Numbered from the stretch's first letter, positions 1 through 8,876 are shown. The stretch is DNA of 64,000 nucleotides from Nocardioides rubriscoriae (GCF_008087085.1 NZ_VIYJ01000003.1:1-64000), one strand, 5' to 3'. Translations and numbers: made by a program. Notes: generated by a model from the sequence alone, not told the origin.

Positions 1-1
1 C

Positions 2-154
2 ACCTGCGCGCGCACCGGCGGCTGGTCGGCCCACATCCTGGAGCAAAAGCGCACCGGCCGCCTGATCCGCCCCTCCGCGGTCTACACCGGCCCCGCCTCC
101 CGCAGCGCCGACGAGGTCGACGGCTGGGACCCCGCCTGGGCCGGGGAGCGGTGA
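2..154 (+). CDS. Citrate synthase, C-terminal fragment (cut by window start)
   Basis: Only the last 50 codons are present; the gene begins before the window. The readable peptide contains [11 protein letters not shown] and [13 protein letters not shown], the conserved C-terminal segment of citrate and 2-methylcitrate synthases, which condense acetyl- or propionyl-CoA with oxaloacetate. The tail after this block (about 20 residues, ending DPAWAGER) is variable in the family. The stop is followed after one base by the GTG of the next gene, suggesting an operon. Citrate versus methylcitrate synthase cannot be decided from the fragment. Confidence 0.8.
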   Translation, partial: TCARTGGWSAHILEQKRTGRLIRPSAVYTGPASRSADEVDGWDPAWAGER

Positions 155-155
155 G

Positions 156-1299
156 GTGACGGTGCACGACGACGCCACCCTGGTGGTCCACGGCTCGCCG
201 GTGACCGCTCAGGGCGACCCGTTCCTGCCCGGTCCCGTGTTCGCGTCCACCTACCGGCACCTGGGTGACCCGGCGGTCGTCGAGCCGGGGCGCGCCGACC
301 TCGGCTACGGCCGGTTCGGCAACCCGACCTGGTCGGCCTACGAGGCCGCACTCGCGGCCCTGGAGGGCGGGCCCGTCGTCGCCTTCGCCTCGGGCATGGC
401 GGCCGCGGTCGCGGTCCTCGGGGCCACGCTGCGACCGGGTGACTGCCTGGTGCTGCCCCGCGACGGCTACTACACGATCCGGGCCCACGCCCTCGAGCAC
501 CTGGCACCCCTGGGTGTCGAGGTGCGGACGGCCGACTTCACCCGGCACGACCCTCCGTGCTCGCCGGGGCGCGCCTGGTCTGGTTGGAGTCGCCCACCTT
601 CCGGGTCTGGACGTGCACGACCTGGCGTACTGGATCCGGGCGGCCCACGCCGCAGGTGCGTCCGTCGTCGTCGACAACACCACCGCGACCGCCCTGGCGC
701 AGAAGCCCCTGGTGCTCGGCGCCGACTTCTCGCTCGGCAGCGACACCAAGGCGGTCGCCGGGCACGCCGACCTCCTCCTGGGCCACGTCGCGGCGCGCGA
801 CCCGCAGGACGCCGAGCTGCTGCGTGCCCAGCGGACCCGTACCGGTGCCGTCCCGGGGCCCATGGAGACGTGGTTGGCGCACCGGGGCCTGGCCACCCTG
901 GACGTACGCCTCGAGCGCTCCAGCGCGACGGCGCTCGCCGTGGCCCTCGCGCTCGCCGAGCACCCCGCCGTGAGTGCCTGTCGCTACCCCGGGCTGCTCT
1001 CCGACCCCGGCCACGCGCTCGCCGCGTCGCAGCTTCGCTACTTCGGTCCCGTCCTGTCCTTCACGCTGGCCGGCCAGGACGCCGCCGAGCGGTGGCTCGG
1101 GGCGTTGCTGCTGGTCATCCCGGCCACGAGCTTCGGCGGCGTGCACAGCACCGCCGAACGACGGGCCCGGTGGGGAGGCGACGACATCGACCCCGGGTTC
1201 ATCCGGCTCAGCGTCGGCATCGAGGCCACGGCCGATGTGGTGCACGACGTGCTCCACGCCCTCGAGTCCGTGGAGGCGCCCACCGGCGTCCGCCGATGA
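156..1299 (+). pseudogene. Cys/Met-metabolism PLP enzyme (cystathionine gamma-lyase type), frameshifted twice
   Basis: The product would be a PLP-dependent lyase or synthase of the cystathionine gamma-lyase family. The N-terminal half reads in the frame of GTG 156 (GYGRFGNPTWSAYEAALAALEGG, then FASGMAA) up to about position 551. The family motif ARLVWLESPT then appears one frame earlier at about 551-598. From about 600 the rest (PGLDVHDLAYWI, the PLP-lysine segment SDTKAVAGHADLLLG, and the C-terminus to 1299) reads one frame earlier again. Two separate one-base deletions within about 50 bp explain this. Everything else looks intact, including the PLP lysine, so sequencing error is as likely as real decay. 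A one-base gap to the citrate synthase stop suggests co-transcription. Confidence 0.75.
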
Positions 1300-1309
1300 C
1301 GCTCGCTGC

Positions 1310-2770
1310 TCAGGCCCGCGGGACGTGGATGTCGTAGTGGGCGATCTTGCGGTAGATCGTGGCCCGGCTCATGCCGAGCTCGTCGGCGGCCTCCTTCATG
1401 GAGGTGCCCGGCTGGGTGACGACCCGGATGATCTCGTCGCGCTCGAAGGCCTCGATGCGCGACAGGCGCCGGGTGGTGCCCGACAGCACCGACGGCGGCA
1501 GGTGGCGTACGTCGATCAGGTCGGTCCGCGTCGCCGCGCTGCGGACGACCTCGACCAGCTCGGCCACGTTGCCCGGCCAGGCGTGGTCGTGCAGCGCGCG
1601 CTCGGCGGCCGGGGTCAGGGCGACGTCGCGGCCGCGGACCCGGCGGGCGACCTGGTGGGCGATCGGCGTCACGTCGGCGGGGCGCTCGCGCAGCGACGGC
1701 ACCTGCACGACGGTCTCGACCAGCGGCCGCAGGGCTGCGGGGATGTCCTCGAAGCGCTCGGCGGTCATCGAGATCGCGGCGTCGCCGGCGGCGAGCACCA
1801 GGTCGCGCAGCCGCTCGGCGGCCCAGGCGGGCAGAGCGTCGACGTCGCGCACCACCACGGCGGTGTGGCCCTTGGTGAGCTCGGGGGTCCACAGCGACAG
1901 CCAGGCCTCGGCGTCCTGCGGGGCCGGGGCGCGGGCAGCGAGGATGCGGTCGCGCGGGCGCAGGTGGCGCTCGGCCTGCGCGAGCAGGGTCGCCCGGCCG
2001 CAGCCGGGCTCGCCGACGGCGGCGACCACCCGGCCGGCCCGTAGCGCGACGAGCGCCTCCTGCAGGGTCTCGTTCCAGCGCGGGGACAGGTCGTCGAGGC
2101 TGCCGGCGCCGGGCTCGAGCCGGGGCGCCTCGACGCGGAAGACCTCGCCGCGCGGCGTCTGCCGGGGGCGGTGGCCCTGGGCGCGGGCGAGCATCAGCGA
2201 CGCGGTGCTGCCGGCCGCCGACTGGGCCAGCGCCAGCAGCAGCTCGCTCGACGACGTCGACCAGGTCGTGAGGTTGACCGCGCCCTCGAGCCGGCCCGTG
2301 AGCGGGTCGAGCACCGGCGCGGCCGCGCAGGTGTAGGTGCACAGGCTCAGGGCGTAGTGCTGCTCGGCGCGCACCAGGCTGGGCGCGCGGTCGGCCAGCG
2401 CGAGACCCAGGCCGTTGGTGCCGGCCTCGCGCTCGGAGTAGGAGAAGCCGGGCGCCAGGTGGACCGCGTCGAGCGCACGCAGCAACGAGGTGTCGCCGCT
2501 CATCCGGTTGAGCACGAGGCCGTCGGCGTCGGTGAGCATCAGGCTGACCGGCTCGGAGGCCAGGGTGCGGTGCAGGTCGGCGAGCACCTCCTTGCCGCAC
2601 TGGAAGAACAGCGACTCGTCGTCGAGGGTGCCGGTGAAGACCGGCTGGATCTCCTCCAGCGACACGCCGTAGTCCTCGCTGCGCTGCCAGGAGGCCAGCA
2701 GCCGGCTGGGGATCGCGGCGACCGGTGCGTCGTGGACCTGCGCGCGCTGGGGGAGGGGGTGCTCGTGCAC
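1310..2770 (-). CDS. AcoR/MimR-like regulator: GAF domain, degenerate AAA+ domain, Fis-type HTH
   Basis: This 486-residue protein resembles the acetoin/propane-type activators of actinobacteria (AcoR, MimR). In order: N-terminal segment with SRLLASWQRS; a GAF-like sensor at about 50-195 with SEREAGTNGLGLAL; an AAA+ remnant at about 235-420 with Walker-A-like GEPGCGRAT (Arg replaces the invariant Lys) and no GAFTGA loop; a C-terminal Fis-type helix-turn-helix (AADELGMSRATIYRKI). Loss of GAFTGA fits a regulator that does not use sigma-54, which most actinobacteria lack. GTG 2770 was chosen because GGAGG lies 5 nt upstream; an in-frame extension to 2926 would run through the palindromic operators. 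The gene is divergent from the amidohydrolase operon, its probable target. Confidence 0.8.
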   Translation of the reverse strand: MHEHPLPQRAQVHDAPVAAIPSRLLASWQRSEDYGVSLEEIQPVFTGTLDDESLFFQCGKEVLADLHRTLASEPVSLMLTDADGLVLNRMSGDTSLLRALDAVHLAPGFSYSEREAGTNGLGLALADRAPSLVRAEQHYALSLCTYTCAAAPVLDPLTGRLEGAVNLTTWSTSSSELLLALAQSAAGSTASLMLARAQGHRPRQTPRGEVFRVEAPRLEPGAGSLDDLSPRWNETLQEALVALRAGRVVAAVGEPGCGRATLLAQAERHLRPRDRILAARAPAPQDAEAWLSLWTPELTKGHTAVVVRDVDALPAWAAERLRDLVLAAGDAAISMTAERFEDIPAALRPLVETVVQVPSLRERPADVTPIAHQVARRVRGRDVALTPAAERALHDHAWPGNVAELVEVVRSAATRTDLIDVRHLPPSVLSGTTRRLSRIEAFERDEIIRVVTQPGTSMKEAADELGMSRATIYRKIAHYDIHVPRA

Positions 2771-2841
2771 GCCGACCTCCGATCCGCTCCTGCAACCTGT
2801 GATCCACGTTACATCCGGCGCGGACGGCCCCGGGTCGGTCG

Positions 2842-2884
2842 CCGTCTCAGATTGAGACGGCGCGGCGTCTCTGATTGAGACGCC
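2842..2884. promoter_or_regulatory. Two tandem palindromic operators, probably for the AcoR/MimR-like regulator
   Basis: Site 1 at 2842-2860 has arms CCGTCTCA and TGAGACGG around GAT (perfect 8-bp arms). Site 2 at 2864-2884 has arms GGCGTCTC and GAGACGCC around TGATT. Both share the core GTCTCnGATTGAGAC, and their centres are 23 bp apart, about two helical turns. They lie between the regulator start (2770) and the amidohydrolase ATG (2967), as expected for activator sites. That this regulator binds them is inferred. Confidence 0.7.
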
Positions 2885-2929
2885 GCAGCGGGTTGCGGGG
2901 GGCTGGAGCGGTCCTACGTTCGCCACGGC

Positions 2930-2947
2930 GAGTGACGCCCGTCACTC
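2930..2947. promoter_or_regulatory. Perfect inverted repeat in the amidohydrolase leader
   Basis: GAGTGAC and GTCACTC form perfect 7-bp arms around a 4-base loop, ending 19 bp before ATG 2967 and just upstream of the ribosome binding site GGAGG at 2954-2958. It could be an operator near the transcription start or a short leader hairpin. Nothing in the sequence decides between these. Confidence 0.45.
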
Positions 2948-2966
2948 TCGGACGGAGGACCTGAGG

Positions 2967-4010
2967 ATGTACACCAAGAACGGCGAGAGCTACTTCATCG
3001 TCGACGCCCACATCGCCCTGTGGGACGCGCGACCGGAGAACCAGCGCAACATCCACGGCAAGCAGTTCATCGACTGCTTCTACGACTACCACGCCAACCT
3101 GTCGCCCGAGTCGGAGAAGTGGACCTACGAGGAGTACCTCTACCAGGGCGGCACCCGCCTGATGAAGGACCTCTTCGAGGACGGCTACGTCGACCACGCG
3201 ATCTTCCAGCCGGCCTACCTCGGCGAGTTCTACCACCGGGGCTTCGGGCAGACCGAGGAGGCGTCGGCGCTGGCCGCCGCGCACCCCGACAAGCTCACCT
3301 ACAACCACTGCTTCGACCCCCGCAACGGCGAGCAGGGCCTCGAGCAGCTGCACGCCGACGCCGAGCGGTTCAACCTCAAGGGCGTCAAGCTCTACACCGC
3401 CGAGTGGCACGGCGACTCGCGCGGCTACAAGCTCACCGACCCGTGGGCGATGCGCTACCTCGAGGCGTGCCGCGACCTCGGCATCCGCAACATCCACATC
3501 CACAAGGGCCCCACGATCCGCCCCCTGGACCGCGACGCCTTCGACGTCGCCGACATCGACCACGTGGCCACCGACTTCACCGACCTCAACTTCGTGGTCG
3601 AGCACTGCGGCCTGCCGCGGCTCGAGGACTTCTGCTGGATCGCCACCCAGGAGCCCAACGTGCACGGCGGACTCGCGGTCGCGATGCCGTTCATCCACAC
3701 CCGTCCGCGCTACTTCGCCCAGATCATGGGCGAGCTCCTCTACTGGATCGGCGAGGACCGCATCCAGTTCGCCTCCGACTACGCCCTGTGGACGCCGCGC
3801 TGGCTGGTCGAGGCGTTCGTCGACTTCCAGATCCCCGAGGACATGACCGAGTACGGCCCGATCACCACCGACCAGAAGAAGAAGATCCTCGGTCTCAACG
3901 CGGCCAAGATGTACGACATCGCCGTGCCGGCCCACCTGCAGCTGCCGAACGCCGACGAGACCGCCACCGGGCCCCGCGAGCCCGAGCGGGCCGACCTGGC
4001 CCACGTGTGA
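2967..4010 (+). CDS. Amidohydrolase_2 family metal-dependent hydrolase
   Basis: 347 residues. The protein starts with the TIM-barrel strand YFIVDAHIALWD and carries family-type blocks KGVKLYTAEW, NIHIHKGPT, VVEHCGLPR and FASDYALWTPRW with candidate metal-binding His and Asp residues. It resembles the amidohydrolase always found next to propane/acetone-oxidising binuclear iron monooxygenases (prm/mim clusters), where its role is unclear (maturation or downstream hydrolysis). Strong RBS GGAGG precedes the ATG. Its stop overlaps the next gene's ATG by one base. No monooxygenase subunit genes are present here. Confidence 0.8.
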   Translation: MYTKNGESYFIVDAHIALWDARPENQRNIHGKQFIDCFYDYHANLSPESEKWTYEEYLYQGGTRLMKDLFEDGYVDHAIFQPAYLGEFYHRGFGQTEEASALAAAHPDKLTYNHCFDPRNGEQGLEQLHADAERFNLKGVKLYTAEWHGDSRGYKLTDPWAMRYLEACRDLGIRNIHIHKGPTIRPLDRDAFDVADIDHVATDFTDLNFVVEHCGLPRLEDFCWIATQEPNVHGGLAVAMPFIHTRPRYFAQIMGELLYWIGEDRIQFASDYALWTPRWLVEAFVDFQIPEDMTEYGPITTDQKKKILGLNAAKMYDIAVPAHLQLPNADETATGPREPERADLAHV

Positions 4011-4816
4011 TGACGGCGACCGCCCTGGGGGCCCCGGCCCTCACCGAGGACGCCGTACGCCGGGCGCTCGACGTCGTGATCGACCCCGAGCTCGACGAGC
4101 CGATCACCGACCTCGGGTTCGTCCGGTCAGTGCGGGTCGACGACGGCCTCGTCGAGGTGCACCTGCGCCTGCCCACGTCGTTCTGCGCGCCCAACTTCGC
4201 CTACCTGATGGCCTCCGACGCCAAGGATGCGATCACTGCTCTCGCAGGCGTCACCCACGTCGTCGTGGAGCTCGACGACCACCACGACTCCGAGATCATC
4301 AACCGGGGCCTGGCCGCCGACGCCGGCTACGTCGGGACCTTCCGCCACGAGGCCGACCAGGACCTCGACGAGCTGCGCGCGACGTTCCAGCGCAAGGCCC
4401 ACACGGCGGCCATGGAGCGGGTGCTCACCGCCCTGCTCCGGGCCCGGCCCGACCTGCCCGAGTCCGAGGTCGGCACGGTCGTCCTCGCCGACCTGCCCGA
4501 CGACGAGCACACCGCGTCGCTGCTGCGGCGGCGTACGGCGATCGGGCTGGGCAACCACCCGCAGGCGCCGGTCCTCGTCGACGCGCACGGCGTGACCTAC
4601 CCGCCCGACCAGGTGCCGATGGCGCTGCGCCGGGCGCGGTCGACGCGCATCTCGATCGACGGCAACGCCCACTTCTGCCGCGGCCTGCTGCAGACGCGCT
4701 ACCCCGGCTCGGAGCAGGACCAGGCCCCTCGGGCCGACGCGGCGTTCTTCAGCCCCGAGTCCCTCTTCACCCCGCCGTCGGACACACCCGCACCCCACAC
4801 CCAGGAGATCGCATGA
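4010..4816 (+). CDS. DUF59/MIP18-type protein of the propane-monooxygenase accessory set
   Basis: 268 residues. Residues about 10-105 form a DUF59 (PaaD/SufT/MIP18) domain: VVIDPELDEPITDLGFV followed by LPTSFCAPNFAYLMASD with the conserved Cys. Family members help assemble iron centres. About 160 further residues, rich in charged and Ala residues, follow; this extension is longer than in ordinary MIP18 proteins (about 100 residues) and has no recognised domain. The gene overlaps the amidohydrolase stop (TGATG) and the alcohol dehydrogenase start (ATGA), so the three are translationally coupled. A maturation role for a metalloenzyme is inferred from family and context. Confidence 0.75.
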   Translation: MTATALGAPALTEDAVRRALDVVIDPELDEPITDLGFVRSVRVDDGLVEVHLRLPTSFCAPNFAYLMASDAKDAITALAGVTHVVVELDDHHDSEIINRGLAADAGYVGTFRHEADQDLDELRATFQRKAHTAAMERVLTALLRARPDLPESEVGTVVLADLPDDEHTASLLRRRTAIGLGNHPQAPVLVDAHGVTYPPDQVPMALRRARSTRISIDGNAHFCRGLLQTRYPGSEQDQAPRADAAFFSPESLFTPPSDTPAPHTQEIA

Positions 4817-5847
4817 GCACGATGAGGGCCGTCCAGGTCGTCGGCTACCACCAGGACCTGCAGATGACCGAGGTCGCCGTCCCCGAACCAACCGGGCCGT
4901 TCGACGTCATCGTCAAGATCGGCGGCGCCGGCGTGTGCCGCACCGACCTGCACATCCTCGAGGGGCAGTGGGCCGAGAAGTCGCAGGTCGCGCTGCCCTA
5001 CACGATCGGCCACGAGAACGCCGGCTGGGTGCACGCCGTCGGCGCCGCGGTCACCAACGTCGCCGAGGGTGACAAGGTGATCGTGCACCCGCTGATCACC
5101 TGCGGCCTGTGCCGCGCGTGCCGCTCGGGCGACGACGTGCACTGCGAGAGCAACCAGTTCCCGGGCATCGACACCCACGGCGGGTACGCCGAGTACCTCA
5201 AGACCTCGGCCCGCTCCGTGGTCAGGCTCGACGACAGCCTCGAGCCCGCCGACGTCGCGGCCCTGGCCGACGCCGGCCTCACGGCGTACCACGCGGTGGC
5301 CAAGGCGGCGCGTCGGCTGACCCCGCGCGACCGGTGCGTCGTCATCGGCGCCGGCGGCCTGGGCCACATCGGCATCCAGGTGCTCAAGGCGCTCAGCCCC
5401 GCCGAGATCATCGTGGTCGACCGCAACCCCGACGCCACCAAGCTCGCCCTGAGCATCGGCGCCGACCACGGCGTGGTCGCCGAGGGCAAGCAGGTCGAGG
5501 AGGTCCTCGACCTCACCGGCGGCCTCGGGGCCGAGGTGGTCCTCGACTTCGTCGGCGAGGGCGGCTCCACCGCCCAGGGGCTCGCGATGACCCGGCAGGC
5601 CGGCGACTACCACGTCGTCGGCTACGGCGAGGACGTCGTCGTGCCCACGATCGACCTGATCTCGTCGGAGAAGAACGTGATCGGCAACCTCGTCGGGTCC
5701 TACAACGACCTGTGCGACCTGATGGCCCTCGCCGCGCGCGGCGCCGTCACCCTGCACACCGCGCAGTACCGCCTCGACGACTTCCAGTCAGCCATCGACG
5801 ACCTCGACGCCGGCCGGGTCCGGGGTCGGGCGATCCTCGTGCCCTGA
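4813..5847 (+). CDS. Zinc-dependent NAD(P)-alcohol dehydrogenase
   Basis: 344 residues, medium-chain dehydrogenase family. Catalytic zinc ligands are C42 (GVCRTDLHILEG) and H67 (GHENAGWV). The structural zinc site is C97, C100, C103 and C111. The Rossmann motif is GAGGLGHIGIQ. It oxidises an alcohol to the aldehyde or ketone with NAD(P). In propane-monooxygenase clusters the matching gene oxidises the alcohol product. Here it ends the coupled trio amidohydrolase-DUF59-ADH. The substrate is unknown. Confidence 0.85.
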   Translation: MSTMRAVQVVGYHQDLQMTEVAVPEPTGPFDVIVKIGGAGVCRTDLHILEGQWAEKSQVALPYTIGHENAGWVHAVGAAVTNVAEGDKVIVHPLITCGLCRACRSGDDVHCESNQFPGIDTHGGYAEYLKTSARSVVRLDDSLEPADVAALADAGLTAYHAVAKAARRLTPRDRCVVIGAGGLGHIGIQVLKALSPAEIIVVDRNPDATKLALSIGADHGVVAEGKQVEEVLDLTGGLGAEVVLDFVGEGGSTAQGLAMTRQAGDYHVVGYGEDVVVPTIDLISSEKNVIGNLVGSYNDLCDLMALAARGAVTLHTAQYRLDDFQSAIDDLDAGRVRGRAILVP

Positions 5848-5898
5848 CGGTCCACGCCCCACCCACCCCGCAGACACCCAGCAGAGAAGAGAACCGTC

Positions 5899-6600
5899 AT
5901 GCTCGACCGTCTCAAGTCAACCGTCCCGCTGGCCCTCGTCATCGGCGTCCTCGCCGTCGCGTGGACCGACGTCGCGCTCAACTTCACCTTCCACTGGGTC
6001 ACCGACGGTGACCTCGGCAACGGCCTGGCCCTGCCCAGCAACTTCCACCTCGTGGTCCCGGCGGCCTTCGTGGCGTGGGGGTTCTTCTTCGCGGCCGGGG
6101 CCGACATGGCCGCGTTCGTCAAGGTCGCCATCGCCTCCGTCGTCGGCGGCCTCGCTGCGCTCGGCGCGATGGCGGCGTCCTCGGCCACCGCGGACCTCCC
6201 CGACTTCTGGGCGATCGCGCTCTTCGTCGGGGTCTTCGCCGTCGTGCTGGTCCTGATGAGTGCCCTGGGGGACTGGCACTACGTGCCGGCGGCCTTCGGG
6301 GCGTTCGCGTCGGTCTTCTTCTGGTGGACCGCGACCGGCCTGGACTACTGGGCCCCCGACGGCGGTGGCATCGGCAACAGCCTGACCAGCCTCGCCGACC
6401 CGACCACCGCAGGCGCCGGTGCCTTCGGCGGCGTCATCTCCACGCCGTACGGCTTCGTGTGGCTCAACATCACCGTCAGCCTGCTGTGCGGCTGTGTGCT
6501 CGGCCTGCTGTCGGTCAAGCTGACCGCACTCGTCACGCCCTCGTCCGGGGAGACCCAGCCGGAGCCCGCGACGACGACCACCCACGTCACCGCCGCCTGA
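5899..6600 (+). CDS. Multi-pass membrane protein, DUF1097-like
   Basis: 233 residues with about six hydrophobic segments (about 10-28, 47-68, 72-90, 100-122, 128-142, 188-210) and a short polar Thr/Pro-rich tail. The overall pattern resembles DUF1097 (YcdZ-type) inner-membrane proteins of unknown function; this is a weak assignment. GAGAAGAG lies upstream of the ATG. It follows the alcohol dehydrogenase by 51 bp in the same direction and may be the last gene of that operon, possibly for uptake or export of the substrate. Confidence 0.55.
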   Translation: MLDRLKSTVPLALVIGVLAVAWTDVALNFTFHWVTDGDLGNGLALPSNFHLVVPAAFVAWGFFFAAGADMAAFVKVAIASVVGGLAALGAMAASSATADLPDFWAIALFVGVFAVVLVLMSALGDWHYVPAAFGAFASVFFWWTATGLDYWAPDGGGIGNSLTSLADPTTAGAGAFGGVISTPYGFVWLNITVSLLCGCVLGLLSVKLTALVTPSSGETQPEPATTTTHVTAA

Positions 6601-6752
6601 GGTGCGCACGGGGCCCACCTGACCCAGGCCGGCCCTGCCGATTACCTGTGTCGTCGGGGACGAGCCGCCCTATCATTCTCGACGACGGGGCACCTCACGT
6701 CCCGCCACCGGCCGCCGCACGAGCGGCGGTCCTCACGAGCGGGGGCGGCACC

Positions 6753-8876
6753 GTGTGGAGCGCACCGAGCGGCGCGGTCGAGCGCCACTGGTGGTGGACG
6801 GGCGTCGTCGTCCTCGCGGTGCTCGTCGTCGCCGAGCTGACGATCGACCGGCAGATCAACGGGGTCTACGCCGGTGCTGCCGTGGTCGCAGGCATGCGGG
6901 CCAGCTGGCGCCAGACGGCGGGGGTCGCGGCGCTCGCCACGGTGACGTCGGTCGCCTCGGGGGTGTGGAACGACAACCTCGGCTCCCCGGAGTGGGCGGC
7001 GCGGCTCGCGGTGTGCGTGCTGCTGTGCGGCGTCGCGGTGGCGGCCGCCGCGGCCAACGGTCATCGGCGCGCGCAGCTGATCCGCATCACCACCGTGGCC
7101 CAGCGGGTCCTGGACGCCCTGGCCCTCGAGCTCACCGGCGCGCGCACGGTCAAGGACGTCGCCGAGGGCTTCGTCGGGCACACGGCCGACACCCTGGGCG
7201 CCACCTCGGCCATGTACCTCTCCCTCGACGCAGACGGGGTCCTGCGATCGGTGACGTGGCACGGTCGGGCCGGCTCGGGCGCCGACCGCTTCCAGGAGGT
7301 CCCGTTGACCAGCGACCTGCCCGGGGCGGTCGCTGCTCGCGAGCGCGTCGACCTCCACTACCACTCGCGCTCCGAGATCGTCGCGGCCTTCCCCGACCTG
7401 GCCGGCTACTACCCGGCCGACCGCAGCCTGCACGTGCTGCCCCTGCACCGGGGCGGCCAGGTCCTCGGGGTGCTCGCCCTGACCTTCCCGGTCGGACTCG
7501 TCACCCGCGCCGAGGAGGGCTTCCTCCACTCGGTCGCCACCGCCCTGACCAGTGCCGTGGTCCGCGCCCGTGAGCTGCAGGCCAGCGACGCGGCCACCCA
7601 GCGCACGGCCCTGCTGGCCGAGGCGTCGCTGACGCTGTCGCGCAGCCTGAGCACGGCCGACACCGTTGCCGAGGTGGGACGGCTCCTCGTCCCGCGGTTC
7701 GCGGACTGGTGCATGGTGCAGCTGCTGCGCGAGGGCCGGCTCGAGACGGTGACCATCCGGCACCGTGACGACGCGACGACGCGGCGGGCCAACGAGCTGC
7801 GCGACGCCTTCCCCACCGACATGGACCTGACCAGCTGGGCTCCCCACGTGGTGCGGACCGGGCGCAGCGAGATCTACCCCTTCGTCCCGGCCGACCTGGT
7901 CGACGCCGCAGCCGTCGACGACGAGCACCGCGCGCTGCTGCGGCGCCTCGGCGTCGCCAGCGCCGTGGTCGCGCCCCTGAGCGACCGTCAGGGCGTCGTG
8001 GGCGCGGTGACCCTGATCCACGCCGAGTCAGGGCGCAGCTACACCGACGAGGACGTCGTGTTCGTCGAGGAGATCGCCAGCCGGGTCGGGGTCGCGCTGG
8101 GGACCGCCGCGGCCTTCGAGCAGCAGTCCGCGCGTCTCGCCGGCGTCACCCGCATCGCGGAGGCGTCGCAACGAGCCATCCTCGCCACGCCTCCCGAGCG
8201 CGTGGGGCCCTTCGCGATCGCGGCGCGCTATCACTCGGCGACGGTCGAGGCCCAGGTCGGGGGCGACCTCTACGAGGTGGTCACCACCCCGACCACGGTG
8301 CGTCTGCTCGTGGGCGACGTGCGGGGCAAGGGGCTGGCCGCCGTACGCACGGCCACCGTCGTCCTCGGCGCGTTCCGGGCCGCGGCCGCCGGCGTCGACG
8401 ACCCGGCCGAGCTCGCGCGCGAGGTCGACGTGAGGCTCCTGCCCTACCTGCACGACGACGAGGAGTTCGTGACCGGCGTGTTCGTCGACGTCGCCCACGA
8501 CGGCCGCTACTGCATCGTGTCGTGCGGCAACCCCGCCCCGGTCCTGCTCGGCCCCGGTGGCCGGGTGGAGACGCTCGAGCTGTCCCACGCGCCGCCGCTC
8601 GGCTTCGGGCTCGGGGTCCTGCCCGTGGTCAGGACGGGGCGGCTCGAGCCCGGGCAGCGGCTGCTGCTGCACACCGACGGCCTGATCGAGGCGCGTACCT
8701 CGGCGGGTGCCTTCATCGACCCCCACGACCTCCTCCCGGCCGTGGCCGGCGCACCGCTGGCGACCGCGCTGGACGACCTGCTCTCGGCGCTGACGGCCGC
8801 CGCCGGGCACCGGCTCGACGACGACCTCGCCCTGCTGCTGCTCAGCTACGAGCCCGGGTCGCCCGACGCTCCCTAG
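6753..8876 (+). CDS. Membrane-anchored GAF-GAF-SpoIIE (PP2C) phosphatase
   Basis: 707 residues. The N-terminus has about three hydrophobic helices (WWWTGVVVLAVLVVAEL, a second near 35-65, and LAVCVLLCGVAVAAAAA). Two GAF-like regions follow (about 110-265 and 280-445), then a C-terminal SpoIIE/PP2C domain with GGDLYEVV, VGDVRGKGLAAV and HTDGLIEAR. Such proteins dephosphorylate anti-sigma-factor antagonists in stress signalling. No partner anti-sigma or antagonist gene is adjacent. GTG 6753 is the likely start; an in-frame GTG at 6648 is possible, but a -10-like TATCAT at 6671-6676 would lie inside it. Confidence 0.8.
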   Translation: MWSAPSGAVERHWWWTGVVVLAVLVVAELTIDRQINGVYAGAAVVAGMRASWRQTAGVAALATVTSVASGVWNDNLGSPEWAARLAVCVLLCGVAVAAAAANGHRRAQLIRITTVAQRVLDALALELTGARTVKDVAEGFVGHTADTLGATSAMYLSLDADGVLRSVTWHGRAGSGADRFQEVPLTSDLPGAVAARERVDLHYHSRSEIVAAFPDLAGYYPADRSLHVLPLHRGGQVLGVLALTFPVGLVTRAEEGFLHSVATALTSAVVRARELQASDAATQRTALLAEASLTLSRSLSTADTVAEVGRLLVPRFADWCMVQLLREGRLETVTIRHRDDATTRRANELRDAFPTDMDLTSWAPHVVRTGRSEIYPFVPADLVDAAAVDDEHRALLRRLGVASAVVAPLSDRQGVVGAVTLIHAESGRSYTDEDVVFVEEIASRVGVALGTAAAFEQQSARLAGVTRIAEASQRAILATPPERVGPFAIAARYHSATVEAQVGGDLYEVVTTPTTVRLLVGDVRGKGLAAVRTATVVLGAFRAAAAGVDDPAELAREVDVRLLPYLHDDEEFVTGVFVDVAHDGRYCIVSCGNPAPVLLGPGGRVETLELSHAPPLGFGLGVLPVVRTGRLEPGQRLLLHTDGLIEARTSAGAFIDPHDLLPAVAGAPLATALDDLLSALTAAAGHRLDDDLALLLLSYEPGSPDAP

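Noticed and set aside
2886..2966. Sigma-54 (-24/-12) promoter upstream of the amidohydrolase
   Set aside because: No GG-N10-GC pair with suitable context was found, and the regulator lacks the sigma-54 contact loop.
3020..4009. Upstream extension of the DUF59 frame
   Set aside because: It is an Arg/Pro-rich shadow of the amidohydrolase; the DUF59 domain begins just after ATG 4010.
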